Source: Glandiceps talaboti (lineage: Eukaryota; Hemichordata; Enteropneusta; Spengelidae). Taken from it: DNA of 64,000 bases. A program made the translations under genes and the position numbers. Location: assembly GCF_964340395.1 (NCBI RefSeq), contig NC_135556.1:5526001-5590000 (forward strand). The letters run 5' to 3'. Positions 1-11,330 of this stretch are shown here, piece after piece (position 1 is the first letter of the stretch; every line of letters starts with the position of its first letter). The notes below the pieces were generated by a model. The model was not told where the DNA came from, did no database searches, and saw only the letters and a program-made list of their open reading frames with translations.

Positions 1-985
1 CAATTTAGGGGTAGACCATTTGATATCCTTGGGGGGGGGGGGGCTTGGAAGATTTCGGGGAAAAAAGATGCCAAATGGAGTTTCTTGAAAAAAAATCCGG
101 ATATGAGTGGGTGATGGAAAAAAAGATGGAGCACTGCTGTAAGAAAATAAATGTCTTGGCAGGGAAATGATGCACACGTTCGAGTTTACTAGTACTGTTC
201 AACCTGCTAGTACCTCTCCAACCAGGACACTTGTCAGATCATCACAAACATTTTCAAACACATGTCAGGGACCAGTCAGTTTCGTTGGCCTGTGGTACAC
301 ATATATTTGTTCTTGTCTCTGTTTCTTTCATAAATTTTGAAAATATTACATTGTACTTCATGTAAGGGTTCAAACATAACTATACATAACATTATACATA
401 TATATGTATTACCTTGCTACCACACTAGTTACAGAATATGCCATGTAAATGTTTGGCTGTTTCACAATCAGTGCTTCACTTATCTTACACTTTGGGGCAA
501 AAGTGAACTTGAAGGTTTAGTAATGGTAATCTTCATACTATTAGATAGTTTATAAAAAGAACTTAACCTAAATTGTTCTAGTCTCTTCAGTATGGATTTG
601 TCAGAAGGGATGAATATACTTCCTATGTATCGACACTACAAATCAAATTCAAGTTTCTATTGTACACTAGGTATGACCTCCTAAAGTGCTCTAACATACC
701 AGTGACTTTACTATACATACAATATCAATGCCCCTATACCAATGTTACAGGCTCATTTTTATAACATGGAAAACTTATTTAAAAAGTTATCTTTACTTTA
801 GCTTTTCGAAGCTTGGCAATATTACCTCAGAGGCTATGAATAACCTAAAAATTGTCTAAATAGAAACAAAAAACTCCAGATCTGCCAGGGGGGAAACCCC
901 TTGGACTCCCTCGCCCCAGAGGCCACTCATTCGTTAAACCAACAATAAGATTCATCAAAATTGGCAAAAAAAAATTCAAAAGCTT

Positions 986-1003
986 CTAGGGGGAGACCCC
1001 TAG
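986..1003 (+). other. Perfect hairpin with GAGA loop (R1)
   Basis: CTAGGGG, loop GAGA, then CCCCTAG gives a perfect 7-bp stem. The same hairpin recurs at 1225-1242. The loop fits the GNRA class if transcribed in the + sense. Confidence 0.5.
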
Positions 1004-1224
1004 GACGCCCATACGTGGTACACATTTACCAGTCTCAAAATCAAATTTCTTCCCCCCACCTCTTACTGTCAAGATGCTATGAAACTTTATTTCAAACATG
1101 TTTCAACCACATGTAGTTGCTTTTTACATGTTAGAGCTGTCTTGTAAAGCTTGAAAATTATTGTCTGAAAGTGTCTGTGAATAGCCTGAAATTTTGCTTT
1201 AAGAGTAAAAATCCTCCAGGGCTT

Positions 1225-1242
1225 CTAGGGGGAGACCCCTAG
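1225..1242 (+). other. Second copy of the GAGA-loop hairpin (R1)
   Basis: This is identical in stem and loop to 986-1003. A partly broken version lies near 5561-5580 in the second R1 copy. Confidence 0.5.
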
Positions 1243-1796
1243 AACCCCCCCCCCACACACACACACACTCACACAAAGAGGTGAACATATTCCAGTCGCA
1301 AAGCTCTTCTACAGTTTATTGTCAAGATGCTATGAAACTTCATTCATGGGGGGTCAGTGACTTTTTGTCGGCCCAATGCAAAGAAAACACATACCCCCCC
1401 CCCCCCCCCAGGCTGGAGAAGCTGACTGGTCTGTCTGAATGCTTGAGTTCACCAATCATGTTTCCAATTTGCATTTTCAGTGTGTCATCATACCATGGCA
1501 TAACAACTGTATTGCAATATGTACTTTTCTAAATATAATCTGTGTGTGATAGAACAGCATCTTTTTACTCTCTTATTACCATGTGCGAACACCAAACAGA
1601 AAATTGAGGCAACAAAAGTACGTGTTCAACATAGGCGTAAAAAAATCCGGATATCTCAAAGAAGGAAAGCAAAAAAACGTTGCCAGCATAGGCGAAGGAG
1701 AAAAAAATAATTCACAGGCAAGCAGGTGGGAAAAAATAATGACTCTCCACCAATCTTCCAAGCCCCCCCGCCCAGGATATCAAATGGTCTACCCCT

Positions 1797-2720
1797 TACT
1801 ACATTCCTTGTATCACATTCAACTAACGAATACTCGGTACAGACATTTGTTATTGTTGGTTACCCGTCAACACAGCCAAATTTTGGGAGTACAAAAGGAG
1901 TAGTAGATACATTCATATCAGTAAACGCCAACGCTAATGAAATGAGAATGCTCCCCTATCATCCAGTGATAATTGTACAATGTAAACTCCAGTTTATTTT
2001 TTTAGTGTTCTCTCATCATAAATGAAAAAAAACGAAATGGTATCTTCGTAATTTGTTATTTAACACTTATTCCGGGGATTAAAAGTGAATGTTAATTTAA
2101 AGTTAATTCATTTTTAGGGGAGAACCATTTGATTTCGGGGGGGGGGGGGGTATGGAGAAAAAAAATTGTTTCCAGGTGAACCAGAAAAAAAATTGATCCT
2201 GTAATGGCTTGAGAAAAAAAATTGTCATAACAGACAGAAGTGAAAAAATTTACCAGAAATGAGCAAATTTAGAAACCTTATTCTCATGTATTCTTTAGCG
2301 GCGCAAATGTTTTTAATACAAGTATAAATTCCTGTTTTTTTCCAGCACTTATCATTAAATCATGCACTATATAGCTCTGCTTTAAACCCAAGTGCACACA
2401 AAGTTTCCCTTTCCTTTTCTGACCCAAGAAGACATTTCAGGATTTTTGTTATGCTGCAACATATTGGAATGGGTCACATTACACATGCAAGATATTTTCT
2501 TCTGGTTCCTGGTGCTACTATGATGGCTTAAAGGAAAGCAATTCACAGGGGTCTAGTACAGCACTCCCCAGATCAGTCAGCTCCTCAGGAGCGATAGCGA
2601 GTGCATATATTGAGATCACTGGTCAAAACCGAGTGGTACACACCTTCCCAGGGAGTGGTTTCTCGCTATTATATTATACCAGTATATTGAAAATATCAGA
2701 AACAAGATATAAGAACTAAC
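1797..2720. other. No gene recognised
   Basis: The stretch holds one diverged copy of the inverted-end repeat (about 2115-2160) and A-rich sequence. Short open frames are present but lack splice or similarity support. Confidence 0.4.
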
Positions 2721-2867
2721 GTTTTCTAGTTTCATATGCGCCCCTGTGCCTAATTTGTATAACAATAATGCTGAGTTCACTATCAGTATCCCGGCGGCCG
2801 ACGACAACGCTCGCGTAGACGTAGACGAACAACCGTGAACATCAAAATTTGGACGCGTGCCAACCAT
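2721..2867 (-). CDS. Possible first coding exon, unknown product
   Basis: On the minus strand an ATG at 2867 opens 49 codons that end exactly at a plausible donor (GAAAAC then GTTAGT), in phase 0. The start is MVGTRPNFDV, followed by a Ser/Thr-rich stretch and a hydrophobic segment (AAGILIVNSALLLY, about residues 24-37) that could be a membrane helix or signal anchor. The surrounding DNA is richer in CpG than its neighbours, as expected near a promoter. No family was recognised and no second exon was found, so this may be chance. Confidence 0.22.
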
Positions 2868-3596
2868 GATGCATTATTTGCTCATTTTAGATGTTCGATA
2901 GTTCGATGTCTAGACCAATCAGATCTCTCGATTTGCGCCATCGATATAATACATCTTTGGTATAATATAATACATCTTTGACAGCGATCTTCGTACAGTG
3001 TGTGCACTGTGCCGCTGTGCTTCACCAACTCTCTGTACGGAATAATCTACGTTGAAACGCCCCGGTTCTGAAGACGCCACCACACTCGTTATACATATAT
3101 CTGCTGAAGGCTCTCGTCAGCACTGAAAACGAACAACTTAGGTAGGTGAATAACTTAAATATAGAAAGTCAATACATAAAATACTTCTATATCAAACAAC
3201 TACCGATATAATGTAAAACCATCAGGGTAATGGTTGACATTTCTAAAAAGACAATTACATTTTCCTGTAGTCTGAGTAGGTTTTTTTGCAACATTATTAC
3301 TGATTACCTTGAATCATCAAGAGTGTACTTTAACGTTTACTATCTGCCTGTCAGTAAGATTTTCAAAGAAAACAATATTGCTATGTGTTGCAGTATTAAC
3401 AAAACCATTTTTAAAAAAAAAAAACATTAAAATTATTGTATTCTTAAATTTGATATTTTAGTTGGTTAATTTACACATTTGTATTGTTAACATCGTTATT
3501 TGCATGGTAAAAATCAATGCATATATTAGTAAATTTCTTGTCGATATTTGTTAAAGTCTATTCATGTATGGAGTCATGGACGCCGATTCTCATCAC
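2868..3596. other. No gene recognised
   Basis: AT-rich, unique-looking sequence. Nothing could be supported on either strand. Confidence 0.4.
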
Positions 3597-3644
3597 GGAA
3601 TGACAAATTCCATAGTTACAGCTGACCACTAGGTGGCGGTATAA

Positions 3645-3902
3645 TCAGCCGATTGTAGATGTTAGGTAGCTTGAACGATGCCCCCGTCTATATTGATCCT
3701 TGGATTGTTTGATGTTTATAGCCTCAGTGATCTTCCTCGGGAAATCATGCGGGGATGTATTAATAATGGAAACATATTCCCAGTCGATGTTATGATTATA
3801 GCCGTGTGAGTCAATTGTCTTCAACGCAGCGAGGTGATATGTATTGGCCAATGGGATTTCAGATGGGTTTCTCTCTTCATGCGGGGTAAAACAAGGTCGC
3901 AA
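3645..3902 (-). pseudogene. Degraded GIY-YIG-type retroelement C-terminus
   Basis: The minus-strand frame contains NIDWEYVSIINTSPHDFPRK followed by ITEAINI, a layout typical of the segment after the GIY-YIG nuclease fold in reverse-transcriptase/GIY-YIG retroelements: an aspartate-tryptophan 'IDW', an 'I/L' strand, then 'R+EAI.I'. The catalytic GIY and YIG motifs are absent, so it is a fragment. The assignment is by remembered motif order, not by alignment. Confidence 0.45.
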
Positions 3903-4295
3903 TCTTTCACCAACACTTAAATGTACTTCTTAATGATCAGCCATATATGTTTGGTGATATTTCAGATTCTCCAAAATGGGTGATTTGAAAGTGAATTGTT
4001 TGTCACATGCTGAGGATTTAATTCTGGTGTCAAAATCTGCAGTCGGTTTACAGAATTGTATGAATAAATTACGTTATTTCGTAAAACCTGGGCCTTTCTG
4101 TAAACACTAAACAGACAAAAACAATGATCTTTAATTACGGTAATCGTCTCATTGCAAGACAGTCAATTTTATTTTGGGAATACTGTAATTGACGCAGTTA
4201 GGCAGTATACATATAGCAAGTTTACTCAAAATCAAGTAAACATGGCAGTGAAAGTAATGTTTAATATTAAAAAGTTCATATTACATGAGATATTG
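3883..4295 (+). pseudogene. LINE reverse transcriptase palm fragment
   Basis: Successive frames read GVKQGRNLSPTL, then LNDQPYMFGDISDSPK, then LSHAEDLILVSKSAVGLQNC and MNKL, and finally FNYGNR and VIDAVRQYTYSKF. This is the usual order of the palm of a non-LTR reverse transcriptase (QG.SPTLF, then Y/F-ADD-L, then the thumb approach). The catalytic motif has decayed from ADD to AED, and at least two frame changes and several stops are present. It is a dead fragment. Confidence 0.6.
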
Positions 4296-4444
4296 TTAAA
4301 TTAAAATCATTGTTTGCATCTTGTTGATAATTTAATTAACATGCACCAATTATTTCGTTTGCTAAGATATTTGTGCAAATGAAATTAAAAATGTTCGTAA
4401 ATGTCTTGAAATATTATGTATGTCTTATTACAGGTTTATTTTAG

Positions 4445-5770
4445 GTGTGAGTATTACCATGTACTACCTAGCTACCACACTAGTTACAGAACATGTCATG
4501 CAAATGTTTGTCTGTTTCACAATCAATGCTTCATAGATAGTTTATAAAAGAAATTAAACTAAGTTCTACCCGTCAGTATGAACTTGTCAGAAGGGATTAA
4601 CACACTTTCTATTATGGACACTACATGTTATATTGACGCTACAAATCACCACATCTCATCAGATTCCAGTTTTTATTATACACCAGGTATAACAACCTAA
4701 AGTTCTCTAACATACCGGTGACTTTACTAAACATGTAACAATAATGCCCCTATACTAATGTTACAGGCCCATTTTATGTGACATTGGAAACTCATTTAAA
4801 ACTGATATTTACATTAGCTTTTCGAAGCTTGGAAATATTATTACCTCAAAGGATATGAATAACCTAAACATTGCCCTTAATTGAAGCAAAAAACTCCAGA
4901 TGTGCTAGGGGAAACCCGAAGGACTCCCTCACCCCCAGAGATCACTCATGCATTCAACCAACAATCAGATGCACCAACAACCTTTTTACTTTCCTAATGG
5001 TATTAAACTTTCTTAAATGCTTTCACCCTATTCTAATTTGAGATTTGATATTGATATTGTCTTTTAAAGATGTGAAATGTTTGACAAAATAGTCTGAAAT
5101 TGCCTTAAACACCAAATCTCCCCTACCAATGATGCTACCATTAGATGTGCTGACCTTTACTACATGTATATAATGATGCCATTTAACTGTTTAAGAACAT
5201 ATTTCAACCTTATATGTTAAGTTATAAAGAATAGTTTCTGATACTTGCTGTCTTGTAAAACAAGGATTGAGTTATTGCTTGAAATAGCCCAAATATTGCC
5301 TTTAAGAGTAAAATTCCTACAGGGCTTCTAGAGGGAGACCCCCTCACCCCCCCCCCCACATGAGGTGGACATATCTCAGTCTCAAGCTCTTCCCCCTACC
5401 TTTTACTGTCAAGATGCTATCAAAGTCTATTTCAAAAGTATTTCAACCCTATGTAGTTGCTTTTTACATGTTGGTGCTGTCTTGTAAAGTTTGGAAATTA
5501 TTTTCTGAAATGTCTGAATAGTCTCAAAATTGACTTTTCAGAGTTAAAAGCCTCCTGGGCTTCTTGGGGGAGACCCCTACGACCCCCCATAAGAGTAGTA
5601 CATATTCCCTCCCAAGCTTTCCCCTACCTTTCACTTCAAAGATGCTATTAAACTCCTTTTGGAATATATTTACCATGTGTAGTCAATAATTATAATTACA
5701 ATAGTGCTAATCCGGGATCTTATAGTCACGATCAAAAAATACCTGTCATGTGAATATTATATATGGGGGA
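4445..5770 (+). repeat. R1 repeat, copy 2
   Basis: This is a same-strand relative of 415-1480 and the reverse complement of the R1 segments in the 4.5-kb tandem units. Its right end has the mirror of the 39,940 CCCATATAT...ATGACAGGTATTTT sequence. Similarity is moderate, so it is older than the tandem units. Confidence 0.6.
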
Positions 5771-5824
5771 TCATGTACGTACCGCCACCAAGTGGTCAGC
5801 TGTAACCATGGAATTTGTCATTCT

Positions 5825-8044
5825 GATGTAATGGGATCGTCGACAAAGACAGATCGATAGCTCAATGCTAAAGTCTTTGAGCTGCTTGTGTGTTAATCTT
5901 TGCCAATTATATGATCTACCAAACTGATCATCATTTTGGTCATGTATTGTAATGTTCGTCAGACATGTAGTAGTATTCGTCAAACTTACATTAATTTTGT
6001 ATTTTTGATATTCAGTATTGTTTCTGATGCTGTCGCGAGAATTATTTTGTAATAGTCACATTCATCAATTTTTGTTTTCATATTGGACATATCTTATATT
6101 TGTTTGACATAAAATTTGAGTCAATATCCAAATGCTACAATCATATTTCCGATGTACAATTTAGCGTCGTTTGCATTGGGTACGCAGGCCTGTTGCCATT
6201 CAAGCAAAATACTCATTTAAATATAGACCGAGTCTATAGTTTGTATGCGTAAAACTTCAGTTAGTATTCATGCTATTTTTAAATGTTCGAGTGTAATATT
6301 GTTCACCACCAGATAACGCCATATTCATGCTAATTTCTAATGAATTCTGATCTAAATGAATAGGGTGTCCGCACCCATAAAACTTACAGCGATCGAATGG
6401 TGCATTTTCTATGGAAAAAATATATGTAATCACTAGACTAGACGTTAACGAATAGCGATATGAAATTTACGACTACCCGATGGTGGCGCTAGTTTATATG
6501 TACACGTGGATACCCTCTTCAGTTAACCAATCATCGTGAATAAAGGTACATTAAGCCACCAGTTTATAAAGTGCTCTTACTTGTCTTTTGAAATTAAGCA
6601 TATAAACTACAATGCCAAAATTGCTACTGCTGGAGGGGGATACTCCGTACGCTATTCGCAAGCCCATAGATGCACACACCATTTGCAATTTCTCAAATTT
6701 AGAAAGTCAGCTATTTTTGTAGGCAATGAGCAAACACGGTAAGGGAACGAACAAAATGTTTGGTGGTCCTGCAAAATGAACTGAACATTTTTCGCAACTA
6801 TCACCAGCTGAACACTAGATAGAGATATTCATTTGTATGGTATCCACTTCTTTCTCTGTCCTTCGGAGATGTATCGTTGTACTGTTTTGTACATTAAAGT
6901 AGCAGTAATAATTACAAATGGATGTCACCTTTACGTATACAGTAGCTTTTTCCCCTTCAATTATGAGTTGGCGGAAGAAACAGTATCACCATGATGGCTG
7001 TTGATTGGGAGGGTAAAATGCAATGGCCGATTTCGTTCAAACCTGGTAACGGGTAACATGGTATCTGGCCAACTGCCCCCCCCCCTCCGACAATTCCACT
7101 ACCCCCCCCCCCACTGCCCTCCCAGACAACTGCCACCCACATGAATGTCTACCTCAGTCAATCGAAGGCACGCAAAAGTGTATCCTTGGATGTATGTGTA
7201 TATGGCTTACTGATTAATAGTAAGGAGAGTGATAATGACCTGCGAATCTATAGAAATACATGAGGAGGTCCACATCATTGTTGCAGATGGTAATGAGGGT
7301 CTCTCCATCGTATGAATATATAGGTCCTTGGCAACAATGAAATCACTATCATCAAATAAACTCCAACCACTTTATTATTGAGATCAAACGGACACTTACT
7401 ATGTATCTTAAACTGTATCAATGTATTTGTCATGAGAAAGAATACATAAATCTGAACATTGCTACCTGTTTTGCATGCAATAGGCGACCAAGAATATGAG
7501 AGACATACGAAAACGTATAATAAGAAAAGAGGCTATGCTGTACCTGCACTTCTTAGAAATATTGGGTAAAGTTTGTATATCTTTGTGAACATTCTTCTCA
7601 TGGGCTCTTACGCGGGTGTAGTTATCGGGGAGGGGGAAGGGCAATTGTCCGGGGGGGGGGCAGTTATCCTAGAACCGAGTACCATGTATGAATCATATAT
7701 GAATGTTAAGATTGTACGATTTGACCGAATGCATTCTGCTTAAAAATACCGGAGGTACGTCTCCGGTGTAGTTTAGGTGACAGAGGGGGCAGCTACAACA
7801 ATTTAAGAGTTGCATTTGGGAGGCCTTAAAAGTTTTGAGAGGAGAGGGCCGGCGAGAGAGGAGCTACAAAATTCTTTTAACCATAATTATAGAATTGATT
7901 GGGTAAAGTCACTGTTAACTCAACTTGAACTGTTTTGCAATCATATAATGTCTAGTTTTTACATCCTTGTCCAATCATTGTACAAATAATAATAATAATT
8001 ATATAAAATAAGTATATAATAATAATAATAATTGTAATAATCGG
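5825..8044. other. No gene recognised; C-run repeats
   Basis: The stretch holds two C-rich tracts (about 7076-7112) and a diverged piece of the R3 repeat family (about 7780-8040, with a GAGGAGCTACAA block also seen near 29,600). Remaining short frames lack support. Confidence 0.4.
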
Positions 8045-8124
8045 GTTTATTCGAATATTAACCACCCTACCTGGGGTAGTTTTGTACGCTGAGTTCAACA
8101 AAGGGGATCATTTTATGAACATCT

Positions 8125-8138
8125 GTTGCCATGGTAAC
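8125..8138. promoter_or_regulatory. Perfect X-box-like palindrome (RFX type)
   Basis: GTTGCCATGGTAAC matches the inverted half-site consensus known for RFX transcription factors (GTTRCC / GGYAAC). It lies in a duplicated non-coding block with no adjacent gene start, so function is uncertain. Confidence 0.35.
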
Positions 8139-8287
8139 CAAAACCACCATAATATGTTAATCATTTTTCCAAAATTTGACAAAAAACATTGAAAAAAAAG
8201 ATAATACAGTGAAAAAATGTCCTTGTATTAGACATGTATGAGTTAGTGCTACCTGGTGTAACATAAATTGTATAAAATTGGATGGCT

Positions 8288-8301
8288 GTTTCCATGGAAA
8301 C
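8288..8301. promoter_or_regulatory. X-box-like palindrome variant
   Basis: GTTTCCATGGAAAC is a perfect palindrome between the two canonical copies. It departs from the RFX consensus at one position per half-site. Confidence 0.2.
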
Positions 8302-8459
8302 ATAAGGTAGACGTGAAAATTATGTTTTCATTACATACATATACATCTCACAAATAACATTATAAATCTTATAAATATCTTTTTATTTGCACATTGACCC
8401 TACTACCGAGGGTAGTTTGTCATGCTAAATTCAAAAAAGTGGTCATTTAATGAACGTCA

Positions 8460-8473
8460 GTTGCCATGGTAAC
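8460..8473. promoter_or_regulatory. Second perfect X-box-like palindrome
   Basis: The 14 bases are the same as at 8125-8138, and flanking bases (CCAAAA) are also shared. Its surroundings have diverged more than the palindrome itself. Confidence 0.35.
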
Positions 8474-8660
8474 CAAAATAACCATATAACGTGATTTTTT
8501 GAAAAATTAGACATAAAACACTTTAAACATTTCAAATTGTTGGAATGTATGGGTTGGTGATATCTGTTGTACAAGGTTTCATGATTTTTGAAATTATCTG
8601 TATCAAAACTGCAATTCTAAAAGTAAAACTCTAAAAATCACCAGAATAAATTGTAAATAC

Positions 8661-9639
8661 ATAAATACCAGCAGTCCTTGAGAATTCGATCTACACAACT
8701 TGGTTCAGTCTTTCATCACAAAATCTCCAAATGTGTACACATACATTTGAGTACAAGTTGACATACACGACTCAATACTGTATATCGTTTGTTTATGAAT
8801 AGAAATTCAAAATCCGACAGTTTCAAAGATCATCTGCTGCTCCAGCTGACACTGTAGTGTAGTATTGTGACAACTCGATGTGCTTACATGCGTATGTACG
8901 TATTTCTGGGTCCCAAATTCAGACGATAACAGACACCGATATCATTCATGTCATCGGAGACAAGTGACATCACAGTAGCATTCATTGTTACAGGAATACT
9001 TATAAATTATCCAGAAATTCTCAATCATGAGGCTTGCGAAGTGTCGAGTGTGAGAAATGGCGTCTGTCGCGAGGTGAATGACGTCACTAGAATTGAATAC
9101 AATGTAGCAATGTGCATTACATTGTCGTATGTGTGCATGCGGTACCGCGGTACACACATCACATACAATATTACAAGTGAGATAGACAACGATAGAAACA
9201 AACTCACCAGCTCACAAATGTATTGTTTACATGACTTTGCCGACGGTGAGGAATAATCATCATTAATTTACATTAAACTTAGTTGCTAAAATTATGGATG
9301 AGTTAAAACAGCAAGGGACATTGCAAATATTTTTTTCCGACATTTCATAGGCGAATGTTATGGATGTTATGCAGTGTTTTTTCGGAGTGTCTGCTGATCG
9401 ACGTATGTTACCAGCACATTGTGCTGGTGACAGGTGTGGGATATTTATGACATCAATTTGAGGAGTATTTCTATGAATAATAAGCACTGGTTACCTTTGA
9501 TAAACGGTTGCCTAATAAAGTAAACTGAATCCACTGAACTTTAACGATGTCTTATATCGCGAGCAAAGGTGAAACTGAGATGACGTGGGGAACGGTTATT
9601 TACGTATACTTTCTAGGGAATTGCATAACATACACGTAT
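8661..9639. other. No gene recognised
   Basis: A 102-codon open frame from 8948 was considered and set aside. A GCGGTACCGC palindrome lies near 9139. Nothing else is supported. Confidence 0.4.
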
Positions 9640-9707
9640 ATCCATGGCCGATACATATATTTGACCTAAAACCTGTTGTTCTGTATCTCTTTGTAGCGTC
9701 GTCGTCG

Positions 9708-9765
<58 letters not shown>

Positions 9766-9790
9766 AAAGATTCAGTTTGCTTCATCGTAC
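9640..9790 (-). repeat. R6 repeat with (GTT)n core
   Basis: A (GTT)n run at about 9702-9766 ends in GTAAAGATTCAGTTTGCTTC. The reverse complement of the whole arrangement recurs at 63,510-63,715, with an (AAC)n/(AAT)n core and the same flanks, so this is a dispersed repeat with an internal microsatellite. Confidence 0.55.
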
Positions 9791-9799
9791 ATTACAGTA

Positions 9800-10712
9800 C
9801 ACTCACTGTCGTAGTTTTCGGACAGACTCTGTTTTCGGACAGATATCGACTAGTCCTGCGATTGTCGCCGTTTTCTCCGAAACTGCCATATTGTCATGCT
9901 CAAGCATTGGTACGAAAGATCAGGCAATAGTGCAGGTTTGATTCAACACTAATCTTTGTGGTATCGGTTTTGAGAGCACTAATATCGGTGATCACAAAGT
10001 TACCGTATGTAACAACACTGCCGTAGTTGCCAGTGTTTTCGCCACAGCAAAGTACACGGAAATGTTACAAAATCACTTCAATATCATTTCGCTCTTATTT
10101 AAATCTACAAATATTTCAGTAATAGTTTTCTCCCAGTGCTCCGTTCAAACTAGATGACATTTTCCATGAACGAACACGAAAATATGTAACGTATCTGGAG
10201 CAAAGAAGTGTATCAGATATCGGACAGTGCTCACGTTTGCGCGCCCAAGACATAGACTACCAAGCGGCTCATGAACTGTGATCGAATGCCGGGGTCGAAT
10301 TCGGTAGTAGGACAGTGTTCATGATATTTCCTCTGCAAAAACAATCAACTTTAGTGTAACGGTGATTAAAATACCACAATACCAATGTTTTTGCCAAATA
10401 TTCAAATCAAATGGAGTGGCGAAATTCTTAATTTACGCAACAAATACTATACTTGCTATACACTCACTGTCGCAGTTTTCGGACAGGGTCAAGTTATTCG
10501 ATGATTACATGTACTATTGGATAAAAACTGCAAAAAAGTAACACCCATCATTGCTGCTTAGACATTTTCCTTTAGGGTCTTTTTCAACAGAGTTTATAGT
10601 CAGAAGTATCTTTGTGGATGACATAGTCCCCGAATTTATAACCCTATATCGATGACTTAGTAATCGGACGACAGTATTGGTAATCGGACACGAACTTCCA
10701 CACCGATTTACG
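9800..10712. mobile_element. Tc1/mariner-like non-autonomous element, copy 1 (arm inverted)
   Basis: It starts TA then CACTCACTGTCG, with GTTTTCGGACAGA following. It is related over most of its length to 25,834-26,609. In this copy the distal 250 bases (10,461-10,712) are inverted relative to the other copy, so the second terminal sequence reads in the same direction as the first. No transposase frame is present. Confidence 0.55.
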
Positions 10713-11330
10713 TGGACAAGTTGAGAACTACACGACATGTGTGTTAACATGTAATACAGGCTTCAACATGTGCCTTATGCAGGAGTCAATGTCACCCCCC
10801 CACCTCGGGGCATAGTGGGGGATTTGGATATTAGTCTTATAAAATTTGTCAAATTCCCCACTCCCTGGGGCAAGACATTCTGGAAAATCACCACCTAAAA
10901 GAAGTAAAACTCCCAACATTTCCCTAACCGTAATGGGTGGGGCATTCAAAAATTCTGACTGACACACAACCACTCTTTTACGTCCGTGAAAATGCCTAGG
11001 GGGTGAATATGAGGCAATTGCCCCACCCCCTTGGGCATTGTTTCATGGCAAACACGGTCTAATCCCCCACATTTGTCCCGTATCGCCCGAGGTGGGGGTC
11101 CCTCGGGCATTACATTGACTCGTGCATTAGTAGGAGTACGTTGCGTTAGACTGGTTAGTACATTGCCTTTACCACGTTTCCTACCCCAACCCGAATTAGC
11201 AATTACGATTTTATGTGCATTTCACCTGTTTCTATTTCAATCGTGCACAATAAACCAAGAAACACAACACTCTAAAAAATATACACACTATACTTGCCAA
11301 TGGTCATCACAATAAACTTTGCCGATGCAA
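10713..11330. other. C/G-run-rich repeat sequence, no gene
   Basis: Several C runs and paired G/C blocks (for example CACCTCGGGGCATAGTGG near 10,801) suggest an old mobile repeat. Open frames on both strands are low-complexity and unsupported. Confidence 0.35.

Larger units (their letters stand above)
415..1480 (+). repeat. R1 repeat, copy 1
   Basis: This matches 4445-5770 in the same orientation and the segments 39,930-41,520, 44,490-46,085 and 49,000-50,600 in the opposite orientation. Shared landmarks are the CACACTAGTTACAGAA start, a segment about a mobile GGGGCATT-type motif, and repeated blocks ending in G-run/C-run hairpins. No coding potential is seen. Low internal periodicity of about 240-300 bases comes from the recurring hairpin block. 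Confidence 0.6.
7..1796. mobile_element. Repeat element with inverted G-rich ends
   Basis: Positions 7-54 and 1751-1796 are inverted copies of one sequence: a GGGGTAGACCATTTGATATC core, then a G run, then CTTGGAAGATT. The interior is A-rich near both ends and contains an R1 repeat copy in the middle. A third, diverged copy of the same end lies at about 2115-2160. No transposase is visible, so this is either a non-autonomous element or two opposed copies of a short repeat that trap R1 between them. Confidence 0.5.
3597..5824. mobile_element. Composite of element debris bounded by a 45-bp inverted repeat
   Basis: Positions 3597-3642 and 5779-5824 are inverted copies of one about 45-base sequence with a few mismatches, sharing CAGCTGACCAC on the left and its complement on the right. 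Between them lie degraded GIY-YIG and reverse transcriptase coding pieces and an R1 repeat. The ends may be termini of one mobile element, or two opposed copies of a short interspersed repeat. Confidence 0.4.
8045..8660 (+). repeat. Diverged direct duplication with X-box-like palindromes
   Basis: Two related blocks start near 8058 and 8396, about 336 bases apart. They share a CCTACC/CCTACT start, GTTGCCATGGTAACCAAAA, and the following AT-rich stretch. A half-related palindrome lies between them. No coding potential. Confidence 0.6.

Noticed and set aside
8948-9256. 102-codon plus-strand open frame
   Set aside because: It has a real ATG but no recognisable domain, overlapping minus-strand frames of similar length and no splice or repeat-family support.
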